From positions 1 to 9,476 of the forward strand of contig CAZEID010000002.1 of assembly GCA_964512075.1 (NCBI GenBank): 9,476 bases of DNA, in the 5' to 3' direction. The notes under the pieces are model-generated. The model was not told the origin of the DNA. It made no database searches and saw only the letters and a program-made list of their open reading frames with translations. This DNA is from CAZEID01 sp964512075 (GTDB lineage: Bacteria; Patescibacteriota; WWE3; 9FT-COMBO-53-11). The stretch's first letter is position 1, and every line of letters starts with the position of its first letter. The translations under genes were made by a program, and so were the position numbers. Positions 1 to 5,271 of this stretch are shown one piece after another.

Positions 1-250
1 GGAGGGGACGGGCCGGTGGTTGACTAGTGGCCAGTCGATCGGGCTCTCGGCGCTGGTCGGTCTCTTCTCGAAAAGATTTGAGGACGCGCTGGATGTCGTC
101 GGGGGAGTAGCGGCGGTCCCCGCCCAATGTTCGGGCGGGTATCAAGCGGCCTTCCTCTTCCCAGCGCCGGAGAGTGGTCGGTGAGACGCCGAGAATCCGG
201 GAAGCCTCCGTGATTGAGTAGAGAGCGGAACTGGGCAGACTGTTTTCCAT
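1..250 (-). CDS. MerR/excisionase-type HTH protein, N-terminal part (runs off the left edge)
   Basis: Reading the minus strand from ATG at 250-248 gives 83 uninterrupted codons to the window edge. Residues about 11-50 form a winged-HTH DNA-binding unit of the MerR/HTH_17 type: a Y-S-I-T-E-A-S-R-I-L-G-V helix, then S-P-T-T-L-R-R-W, then a wing ending G-G-D-R-R-Y-S. A charged and then proline-containing linker follows (residues about 60-83). The same pattern and even the first residues (M-E-N-x-L-P) recur in the gene starting at 7420, so the two are paralogues. That homologue continues into a transmembrane helix and an extracellular fibre, and this one may do the same, but the rest lies outside the window. 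An IS607-type recombinase was considered, but no serine-recombinase start appears after the HTH. It is divergent from topA with a 224-base spacer. Confidence is high for the HTH and low for the overall function. Confidence 0.85.
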   Translation of the reverse strand, partial: MENSLPSSALYSITEASRILGVSPTTLRRWEEEGRLIPARTLGGDRRYSPDDIQRVLKSFREETDQRREPDRLATSQPPARPL

Positions 251-294
251 TTGGGCAGGCGCCTCACTTCCCAAATTGGCCTTATCTAAGGGAT

Positions 295-323
295 TTGGTA
301 GGTTCGGCTACTTGTAGTAAGAT
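295..323 (+). promoter_or_regulatory. Candidate topA promoter
   Basis: TTGGTA (295-300) and TAAGAT (318-323) are separated by 17 bases, and each matches four of six consensus positions of a housekeeping sigma-factor promoter. Transcription would begin near 330 and place the stem-loop at 376-428 in the topA leader. Both boxes are imperfect, so this is a plausible candidate only. Confidence 0.3.
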
Positions 324-375
324 AGCAGTTTTGCGAATTGAATGTCAAGAATGGAAGTACCGGACCGAGCCGAGG

Positions 376-428
376 AGCACTCTTGCGTTTTCGAGCGAAG
401 TGCGAAAAGCAATCGGCGCACGAGTGCT
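376..428 (+). promoter_or_regulatory. Stem-loop in the topA leader
   Basis: AGCACTC (376-382) pairs with GAGTGCT (422-428). After one T/C mismatch, TGCG (384-387) pairs with CGCA (417-420), so 11 of 12 positions match. The stem continues directly as TTTTCG (388-393) with CGAAAA (403-408), with an 8-base bulge on the 3' side and a 9-base apical loop. No U-tract follows, so it is not an intrinsic terminator. It could be a leader RNA structure or a DNA cruciform near a topoisomerase gene, which would be sensitive to supercoiling. No known riboswitch family was recognised. Confidence 0.5.
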
Positions 429-474
429 GCGAGCGCCCTTACTTTTGCACTCTTATGCTATTATCCCGAAAGAA

Positions 475-2544
475 ATGAAGCTAGTTATCGTTGAATCCCC
501 TACAAAGGCCAAAACGCTCCAGAAATTTCTCGGAGAGGCCTACGAAGTCCTTTCTTCAGCGGGACATGTGTTTGATCTCCCGAAAAAAGAGATTGGGGTA
601 GATATTGACCACGATTTTGCCCCCAAGTATATTCTCCTTCCCAAGAAGCGGAGTGTGGTCTCCGCGCTGAAAAGAGCGGCCCGGGGGGCCGGGGAGATCT
701 TCTTGGCAACGGACCCCGATCGGGAAGGAGAAGCGATTGCTTGGCACCTCAAAGGTGTCGTCGGGGACGGAAAGACTAAGCGGGTGACTTTCCACGAAAT
801 TACCGAAGAGGCAGTCCGGCGCTCTTTCCAGAGTCCGCGCGAAATTGATCAGAAGCTCGTGGATTCCCAGCAGGCGCGGCGAGTGCTGGATCGGTTAGTC
901 GGCTACAAGCTTTCCCCGCTTCTCTGGAAGAAGATTCAGTATGGTCTTTCGGCTGGGCGGGTCCAATCGGTCGCGGTCCGGTTGGTGGTGGAGCGGGAGC
1001 GGGAGCGGCAAGCTTTCCATCCGGAGGAGTACTGGGAGGTTGAAGCGGAGCTTGGCAAACAACAAACCTCCGAGGTTGGAGGAGAAACCTCGGAGGTTTC
1101 GCGTGTAGCAAGTAGCGAGAAAGAAGCCACAAGCCCCAAGCTACGTACTGCGAGCTTTGTGGCCAAACTTGTTGAGCGAGACGGAAAGAAGCTCAAAATC
1201 GCAACCAAGGAAGAAGCCGACCAGATTCTCCTGGACCTCCGGGGTCTAGGATTTGCCGTAGATAGGGTGGAAAGGTCTGAGAGGAAACGCTATCCCTATC
1301 CTCCCTACACCACTTCCACTCTCCAGCAAGCAGGGGTGAACATTTTAGGATTCTCCTCCAAGCGGACGATGCGGGCGGCGCAGGCGCTTTACGAAGCGGG
1401 TCTGATTACTTATCACCGCACGGATTCCACTACCATTAGTGAGAAGGCTTTAGGTCAGATCCGGGATTTTATCCGGGTTAATTACGGTGGCAATTACCTT
1501 CCTAGCGTTGCTATCAAATACAAGACTAGAGTGCGATTAGCGCAGGAAGCCCACGAGGCGATTCGGCCGACGAAAATAGAACTCCGAGCTGAAAACTTAG
1601 ATCTTATTAGTAGTGACGAAAAGAGGGTTTACGAGCTGATTTGGCGGCAAGCCGTTGCTTCCCAAATGCTCCCCGCCCTTTATGAGCAGGTTAAAGTGGC
1701 GGTTCAAGCTGGTTCTTACACTTTGCGGGCGACGGGGTCAAAGCCGCTTTTCGATGGTTGGGAAAGGGTTTACAATGGCAAACAGCCAATCGCCAACAGC
1801 CAACCGTTGGCCGTTGGTGGGGAAGAGTTGCCGGAATTGGTCGAGGGAGAAAAACTCGATCTTCTGGAGCTCCTGCCCAGTCAGCACTTTACCGAACCTC
1901 CGGCGCGCTATACCGAGGCGACTTTAATTAAGAGGTTGGAGGAGGAAGGAATCGGCCGACCCTCCACCTACGCCCCGATTCTTTCCACTATTCAGGAGCG
2001 CGGTTACGTTTCCAAGGAGGGACGGGCGCTGAAGCCGGAGGACGCCGGCTTTATTGTGACGGATCTCTTGGTGGATTATTTTCCCGATGTGGTGGACCTC
2101 TCCTTTACTGCCCGGATGGAGGAGGGGCTGGACGAAATCGCTCGGGGCGGCAAAAACTGGGTTGAATTGGTTCGAGAATTTTACGGGCCGTTTTCGGAGG
2201 AATTGGCGAGAGCGGAAGAGAATATTGACCGCTCCTCGATGACGACGATTGCCGAAACCGATGAGAAGTGTCCCACCTGCGGAAGCCCTCTGGTGATTAA
2301 GTTAGGCCGCTACGGCCGGTTCTACTCCTGCACCGGTTTTCCGAAGTGCGAGTACGCCCGCCCTTACGTCGAGAAAATCGGAATGCCATGTCCGGAATGC
2401 AAGCAGGGAGAGGTGATTATTAAACGCACTAAGCGGGGCAAGACCTTCTACGGCTGTTCCCGCTACCCCGACTGTAAATTTGCAAGCTGGAAGGATCCCC
2501 GCTCGCCTAAATCCCAAATCGATCCCGTTAACCTCGAAGGTTAA
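475..2544 (+). CDS. topA: DNA topoisomerase I (type IA)
   Basis: This cytoplasmic enzyme relaxes negative supercoils by cutting one strand through a 5'-phosphotyrosine. The 689-residue protein starts M-K-L-V-I-V-E-S-P-T-K-A-K-T, the family's normal N-terminus, which fixes the ATG at 475. The TOPRIM metal site is E7 plus D80-x-D82-x-E84 in T-D-P-D-R-E-G-E. The catalytic tyrosine is Y313 in I-T-Y-H-R-T-D-S, with R315 matching the conserved arginine. The R-P-S-T-Y-A motif lies at 495-500. Two tetracysteine zinc ribbons close the protein (C599/C602/C619/C625 and C639/C642/C661/C667). No clear Shine-Dalgarno sequence precedes the start. Two segments look foreign to the fold: residues about 194-222 (repeated T-S-E-V) and about 436-449 (I-A-N-S-Q-P-L-A-V-G), both encoded by palindromic DNA. 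They fall in probable surface loops, so the enzyme should be functional. A further palindrome overlaps the stop codon. Confidence 0.97.
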   Translation: MKLVIVESPTKAKTLQKFLGEAYEVLSSAGHVFDLPKKEIGVDIDHDFAPKYILLPKKRSVVSALKRAARGAGEIFLATDPDREGEAIAWHLKGVVGDGKTKRVTFHEITEEAVRRSFQSPREIDQKLVDSQQARRVLDRLVGYKLSPLLWKKIQYGLSAGRVQSVAVRLVVERERERQAFHPEEYWEVEAELGKQQTSEVGGETSEVSRVASSEKEATSPKLRTASFVAKLVERDGKKLKIATKEEADQILLDLRGLGFAVDRVERSERKRYPYPPYTTSTLQQAGVNILGFSSKRTMRAAQALYEAGLITYHRTDSTTISEKALGQIRDFIRVNYGGNYLPSVAIKYKTRVRLAQEAHEAIRPTKIELRAENLDLISSDEKRVYELIWRQAVASQMLPALYEQVKVAVQAGSYTLRATGSKPLFDGWERVYNGKQPIANSQPLAVGGEELPELVEGEKLDLLELLPSQHFTEPPARYTEATLIKRLEEEGIGRPSTYAPILSTIQERGYVSKEGRALKPEDAGFIVTDLLVDYFPDVVDLSFTARMEEGLDEIARGGKNWVELVREFYGPFSEELARAEENIDRSSMTTIAETDEKCPTCGSPLVIKLGRYGRFYSCTGFPKCEYARPYVEKIGMPCPECKQGEVIIKRTKRGKTFYGCSRYPDCKFASWKDPRSPKSQIDPVNLEG
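1065..1100. repeat. Paired palindromic repeats inside topA
   Basis: There are two adjacent copies of one palindrome. AACCTC-C-GAGGTT (1065-1077) is followed six bases later by GAAACCTC-G-GAGGTTTC (1084-1100), a perfect 8-bp-arm palindrome. They read as two T-S-E-V units in TopA near residues 197-209, in a charged, low-complexity stretch between conserved segments. The arrangement resembles REP-like elements that have invaded a coding loop in frame. A related 13-mer, AACCTCGAAGGTT, lies at the end of the same gene (2530-2542). Confidence 0.6.
1793..1817. repeat. 25-bp imperfect palindrome inside topA
   Basis: CCAACAGCCAAC (1793-1804) and GTTGGCCGTTGG (1806-1817) are inverted copies around a central C, with 11 of 12 positions complementary. 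It encodes the A-N-S-Q-P-L-A-V-G segment of TopA, a low-complexity stretch interrupting the conserved sequence. The upstream bases repeat the motif again (AGCCAATCGCCAACAGCCAA, 1784-1803). It is probably a second family of inserted palindromic repeat; its spread in the genome cannot be seen here. Confidence 0.5.
2528..2544. repeat. Palindrome overlapping the topA stop codon
   Basis: TTAACCT (2528-2534) and AGGTTAA (2538-2544) form a perfect 7-bp stem with a CGA loop, and its last three bases are the TAA stop. The core AACCTCGAAGGTT differs by one base from the palindrome at 1086-1098. The stem is AT-rich at its base and no T-run follows, so it is a poor intrinsic terminator. It is better explained as another copy of the repeat that supplied the last codons (V-N-L-E-G). 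Confidence 0.5.
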
Positions 2545-2547
2545 AGG

Positions 2548-2576
2548 TTTAGAGTTTTGGGCAGTGGTATTATAAT
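2548..2576 (+). promoter_or_regulatory. Promoter of the thymidylate-kinase-like gene
   Basis: A perfect TATAAT -10 box (2571-2576) lies 17 bases after TTTAGA (2548-2553), which matches four of six -35 positions. A start near 2583 would give a purine-rich leader of about 80 bases ending in GGAG (2652-2655), eight bases before the ATG at 2664. The leader also contains the palindrome TCCAGCTGGA (2636-2645), of unknown meaning. Confidence 0.6.
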
Positions 2577-2663
2577 ATACGCGGAGAAAACTAGGTTGGA
2601 GAGGAGGGAGAACAGTTAACCCCCGCAAGTGGAGTTCCAGCTGGAGAAACTGGAGTAATCAAG

Positions 2664-3341
2664 ATGTCCTACCAACTCAAAGATCCCCTTTTCGATACGC
2701 TCAAGGCCCGGATTCGGGTGAATGATCTTCCGGGCAAGCTGATTAATATTGACACTCTCGACGGCGGGGGGAATTCGACGCAGTCGGCCCTCTTGGCCGG
2801 TTACTTAAAGAACATTCGGGGGGTGTCAACTGTCTTAACCAAAGAGCCAACCGAAGAGGAATATGGCCAAGCCATTCGGCGCGTGTTGCGCAAGGAGCGG
2901 GAGCTGCCCCCAATGGCTCTCCAGATGCTCTTCTCGGTGGATCGGGCGGATCATTTGGACCGGTTCATCATTCCGGCTTTGTTGGACGGAGTTTGGGTGG
3001 TTTCGGCTCGTTACGTTCTTTCGACGCTCGCTTTTGGAGTCGCGGATGGATTGGAGGCGGGGCGACTTCTCGCGATGAATTTGGACTACCCCTGGCCGAA
3101 CCTCAACGTCGTTCTGATTTTACCGGTAGAAGAGTGCTTGCGGAGAATTGACATTCGGCGGCGGCGATCGGGTACCAAACGAGAGCTCTTCGAGACGGGA
3201 GCAGTGCTGGAGCGGACGCTAGCCGCTTACCAAAGTTTAGCTGAAGAGCTTCCTAATGTGGTGTTGGTGGATGGAACGGGGACGGAGAAGGAAGTCTTTC
3301 CCCGAGTCCGTCAGGTCGTAGAAGAGAGGCTTTTGCCCTGA
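2664..3341 (+). CDS. tmk: Thymidylate-kinase-like protein with altered catalytic motifs
   Basis: The 225-residue protein follows the dTMP kinase plan (dTMP + ATP to dTDP + ADP, cytoplasmic). Family landmarks are a P-loop region I-D-T-L-D-G-G-G-N-S-T-Q (29-40), an E-P motif (61-62) followed by G-Q-A-I-R, the segment L-F-S-V-D-R-A-D-H (89-97), the R-Y-V-L-S-T-L-A-F segment (116-124), and a basic LID-like stretch near 164-175. Two residues normally essential are changed: the Walker A lysine is N37, and the D of the D-R-Y motif is A115. Either this lineage uses a divergent active site, or the protein has lost or changed activity. An N-terminal extension of about 25 residues precedes the P-loop strand. 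GGAG eight bases upstream supports the ATG. It has its own promoter and terminator and sits just before thyX, whose product dTMP would be its substrate. The family is fairly certain; activity is not. Confidence 0.85.
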   Translation: MSYQLKDPLFDTLKARIRVNDLPGKLINIDTLDGGGNSTQSALLAGYLKNIRGVSTVLTKEPTEEEYGQAIRRVLRKERELPPMALQMLFSVDRADHLDRFIIPALLDGVWVVSARYVLSTLAFGVADGLEAGRLLAMNLDYPWPNLNVVLILPVEECLRRIDIRRRRSGTKRELFETGAVLERTLAAYQSLAEELPNVVLVDGTGTEKEVFPRVRQVVEERLLP

Positions 3342-3366
3342 ACATCCCGTTCAGGGCTTTTTTATT
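3335..3366 (+). terminator. Intrinsic terminator after the kinase gene
   Basis: GCCCTGAA (3335-3342) and TTCAGGGC (3350-3357) form a perfect 8-bp stem with a 7-base loop, followed by a run of seven or so T residues. The stem begins inside the last codons of the kinase gene and includes its TGA stop (3339-3341). It separates the kinase transcript from thyX. Confidence 0.9.
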
Positions 3367-3418
3367 TGTCAGGTTTTCTTGATTTTGGCTAGCAAAGGCG
3401 TCACGGCTAAAAGCGGTT

Positions 3419-3448
3419 TTGACCGGGAGAAATTAGTTTTAATTATAA
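3419..3448 (+). promoter_or_regulatory. Possible upstream promoter in the thyX spacer
   Basis: TTGACC (3419-3424) matches five of six -35 positions and lies 18 bases before TTATAA (3443-3448), an AT-rich -10 candidate. A transcript starting here would carry the foldable segment 3451-3539 ahead of thyX. The alternative is the closer extended -10 at 3543. Confidence 0.35.
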
Positions 3449-3450
3449 GC

Positions 3451-3539
3451 ATCCGCGGGGAGCAAAAGACCCCGAACCAAGATGGAGCCAGATTCGCTAA
3501 TATGCGCTAGATCATACTAATGGTACCGCGTTAGCGGAT
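3451..3539 (+). other. Region with base-pairing potential upstream of thyX
   Basis: ATCCGC (3451-3456) is perfectly complementary to GCGGAT (3534-3539), which could close a domain of about 90 bases. Inside it, GGGG (3457-3460) pairs with CCCC (3470-3473), and CCGC (3526-3529) pairs with GCGG (3534-3537), competing with the closing stem. ATTCGCTAA (3492-3500) and TTAGCGGAT (3531-3539) are inverted copies with one mismatch, another alternative pairing. TGGTACCGCG (3521-3530) matches the T-box antiterminator core. Competing stems suggest a possible regulatory leader, but no known riboswitch was recognised, and short complementary runs can arise by chance. The rest of 3367-3591 holds only promoter-like elements and no gene. 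Confidence 0.3.
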
Positions 3540-3542
3540 TTG

Positions 3543-3551
3543 TGTTATAAA
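3543..3551 (+). promoter_or_regulatory. Extended -10 promoter of thyX
   Basis: TGTTATAAA is an extended -10 element (TG, one base, TATAAA at 3546-3551). No good -35 lies at the expected distance, which extended -10 promoters can tolerate. A start near 3558 gives a leader of about 34 bases ending in a strong ribosome binding site. Confidence 0.5.
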
Positions 3552-3579
3552 GATTACACCTGTCTGCTAATGGGAAGTG

Positions 3580-3587
3580 AGGAGGAG
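3580..3587 (+). promoter_or_regulatory. Ribosome binding site that fixes the thyX start
   Basis: AGGAGGAG (3580-3587) is a strong Shine-Dalgarno sequence a few bases before ATG at 3592. An in-frame GTG at 3577 would add five residues but would place the start upstream of and into this site. The ATG is therefore chosen. Confidence 0.8.
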
Positions 3588-3591
3588 ACCG

Positions 3592-4377
3592 ATGCACTCG
3601 GTAGAGCCGAAAGTGTTTTTGGTTGGGGAAACCCGAATTGTGGAAGAGGGTTTGCAGGCGTACCTTAACCATCTCGGCGTACCGAACTGGAAGACGGATG
3701 CGCCCTCCGACGCCGAGCGGTTGATTGAGGTGATGGGACGTCTTTGCTACCGAAGTTTCGTTCCCGGCTTGAACCCTAACGTTACTAAGGTTCGGGAAGG
3801 AAGCGCCACTTATTTGGGCAATATCCTCCAAACGAAACACGGCTCGGTGATTGAGCACCCGGTAATGAACTTCATTTTCGCGGATGTCTCCCGGGTCTTC
3901 ACGCACGAGTTGGTGCGCCATCGCGTCGGAGTGGCGGTTTCGCAGGAAAGCTTGCGGTTCGTTCGCTTGGAGGATTTGGGGCAGTGGCTGCCGGCGGTGA
4001 TTCGGGAAGACCAAGAGGCGATGGAGGTCTTCGTCCGGACCTTTGAGCAGCTGGAAGAGCTTCAGGTCGAATTGGCAAAGCATTTCAAGCTCGACGAACC
4101 GGGGACTCCCTTCCACCGCAAGAAAACGGTCACTTCGGCCTTGCGCCGGATTGCTCCGATCGGATTGGCAACGACCATCGGTTGGTCGGCCAATCTCCGG
4201 ACGATCCGCTGGGTGCTGGAGGTGCGCACGGCTCCCGAAGCCGAGGAGGAGGTTCGGCTAGTTTTTGGGAAGGTCGGTGAAATTGTAACCGCCCGCTACC
4301 CAAATCTCTTTAGCGACTTTACAGTCGAGATGGCCGAGGGGCTGCCTTGCTACCGGCCAGTGCACCATAAGGTTTGA
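3592..4377 (+). CDS. thyX: Flavin-dependent thymidylate synthase ThyX
   Basis: ThyX methylates dUMP to dTMP using methylenetetrahydrofolate, FAD and NADPH, normally as a cytoplasmic homotetramer. The 261-residue product has the ThyX signature at 109-122, R-H-R-V-G-V-A-V-S-Q-E-S-L-R, where the RHR and the following serine/arginine bind FAD and dUMP. The K-H-G-S-V-I-E-H stretch (82-89) matches the family's H-G-S-x-x-E-H segment. The C-terminal helix region N-L-R-T-I-R-W (201-207) to R212 and E-E-E-V-R (218-222) carries the conserved arginines of the nucleotide site. The spacing in the signature is RHR plus eight residues to S120, one more than the usual RHRx7S (S117 is the alternative). No thyA is visible. 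The gene stands alone between a promoter and a terminator, downstream of the kinase that would use its product. Confidence 0.95.
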   Translation: MHSVEPKVFLVGETRIVEEGLQAYLNHLGVPNWKTDAPSDAERLIEVMGRLCYRSFVPGLNPNVTKVREGSATYLGNILQTKHGSVIEHPVMNFIFADVSRVFTHELVRHRVGVAVSQESLRFVRLEDLGQWLPAVIREDQEAMEVFVRTFEQLEELQVELAKHFKLDEPGTPFHRKKTVTSALRRIAPIGLATTIGWSANLRTIRWVLEVRTAPEAEEEVRLVFGKVGEIVTARYPNLFSDFTVEMAEGLPCYRPVHHKV

Positions 4378-4385
4378 GAGCTTTC

Positions 4386-4417
4386 GCCCTGAAGAAATTC
4401 GGGGCTTTTTCTTTTTT
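4386..4417 (+). terminator. Intrinsic terminator after thyX
   Basis: GCCCTGAA (4386-4393) pairs with TTCGGGGC (4398-4405), eight pairs including one G-U, across a GAAA tetraloop. TTTTTCTTTTTT follows. The left arm is identical to that of the terminator at 3335, so the two may be related copies. Confidence 0.9.
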
Positions 4418-4436
4418 ATAAACTCTGTCAATCAAA

Positions 4437-4452
4437 TTACAGTTTTCTGTAA
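4437..4452. promoter_or_regulatory. Short inverted repeat upstream of rpsB
   Basis: TTACAG (4437-4442) and CTGTAA (4447-4452) are perfect inverted copies around TTTT. It lies about 70 bases before rpsB in a spacer with no strong promoter; a TGGTAAGAT extended -10-like string at 4501-4509 is too close to the start to be convincing. The repeat could be an operator or a small leader hairpin. No resemblance to a known S2 autoregulatory leader was recognised. Confidence 0.35.
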
Positions 4453-4520
4453 AACGGTAGGGAAAGGGTTGGAGGCCTAGCTAGAAAAGTGTTTTCGGTG
4501 TGGTAAGATGGTGGAGTCAG

Positions 4521-5258
4521 ATGCCCACGAAGAAAACTAAGACAACCTCAACTAAAAAGGCCGCCGCGGTTAAGCTTTCCCTTCCTACTCCCGAGCAGCT
4601 TTTGGAGGCCGGAGTGCATTTCGGCCATCTCAAGCGGCGCTGGTATCCCAAAATGGCGCCTTATATTTATGCCGAGAGGTCGGGGGTTCATGTCTTTGAT
4701 CTTTACAAAACTCGGGAGAGGCTGGCCGAGGCGGCGGAGTTCCTGCACCGGGCCGCAGCGGAAGGCGGGGTTCTATTCGTCGGGACCAAGCGGCAGGCCC
4801 AAGAGATTGTAGCTCGAGAGGCTCGGCGAGTTGGCGCATTCTACCTCACGAAGCGGTGGGTGGGGGGGCTTTTAACTAATTTTGACTCCGTGAAGAGAAA
4901 TATTGAGAAGATGGAGGAGCTTTCCCAAAGAATTAAAGCCAAAGAACTTTCCCACTACACTAAGAAGGAGCAGTTGCTTGCGGCGCGGGAACTGGCGAAA
5001 CTGGAAGCGGAGATCGGGGGGTTGCGGGGAATGAAAGTTTTGCCGAAGGCCTTGGTCCTAGCTTCGGTGAAGGGAGAGGAAATCGCTGCGGCCGAGGGGC
5101 GGCAGACGGGGGTTCCCGTTGTGGGAATCGCTGACACGAACTCGGATCCTTCCACGGTGGATTACCCGATTCCGGGAAATGATGATGCCGCAGCCTCCAT
5201 TGAAATCCTGATCAAGTCGCTAGCCGACGCCGTCGCGGCCGCCCCTAAAAAGAAGTAG
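4521..5258 (+). CDS. rpsB: 30S ribosomal protein uS2
   Basis: uS2 binds late to the 30S subunit at the head-platform junction and helps recruit uS1. The 245-residue product shows the family hallmarks: L-L-E-A-G-V-H-F-G-H (27-36), R-W-Y-P-K-M (40-45), V-L-F-V-G-T-K-R-Q-A (84-93), R-W-V-G-G-L-L-T-N-F (112-121), and near the end A-D-T-N-S-D-P (204-210) and Y-P-I-P-G-N-D-D-A (215-223). A lysine/threonine-rich N-terminal extension of about 18 residues and a short A/P/K tail flank the core. The ATG at 4521 is preferred over an in-frame GTG at 4500 because GGAG (4513-4516) precedes it and the extra residues are not uS2-like; its spacing of four bases is tight. It opens the rpsB-tsf-frr block; tsf follows after 13 bases. 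Confidence 0.96.
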   Translation: MPTKKTKTTSTKKAAAVKLSLPTPEQLLEAGVHFGHLKRRWYPKMAPYIYAERSGVHVFDLYKTRERLAEAAEFLHRAAAEGGVLFVGTKRQAQEIVAREARRVGAFYLTKRWVGGLLTNFDSVKRNIEKMEELSQRIKAKELSHYTKKEQLLAARELAKLEAEIGGLRGMKVLPKALVLASVKGEEIAAAEGRQTGVPVVGIADTNSDPSTVDYPIPGNDDAAASIEILIKSLADAVAAAPKKK

Positions 5259-5271
5259 AATCAGTTCAGGG

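Larger units (their letters stand above)
251..474. other. Divergent intergenic region between the HTH gene and topA
   Basis: This 224-base spacer must hold the leftward promoter of the HTH gene and the rightward promoter of topA. Visible elements are a short inverted repeat next to the HTH start (TTGGG at 251-255 with CCCAA at 270-274, around AGGCGCCT at 257-264), a candidate topA promoter at 295-323, and a stem-loop at 376-428. No convincing leftward promoter was identified. The topA frame is open through this stretch back to a TTG at 214, but the peptide it would add resembles nothing in TopA, so it is treated as non-coding. Confidence 0.55.

Noticed and set aside
1..250. IS607-type serine recombinase or excisionase reading of the left HTH gene
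   Set aside because: After the HTH the sequence continues as a charged, proline-containing linker with no recombinase catalytic start; similarity to the gene at 7420 explains it better.
214..474. An upstream in-frame extension of topA from TTG 214 (87 extra residues)
   Set aside because: The extra peptide is not TopA-like, overlaps the divergent HTH gene and the leader stem-loop, and the normal family N-terminus begins exactly at ATG 475.
3517..4116. A 199-codon open frame on the minus strand opposite thyX
   Set aside because: It is antisense to a clearly conserved enzyme, its product resembles nothing recognised, and no ribosome binding site supports it.
4500..4520. GTG start of rpsB at 4500
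   Set aside because: The added residues are not uS2-like and the GGAG at 4513 points to ATG 4521.
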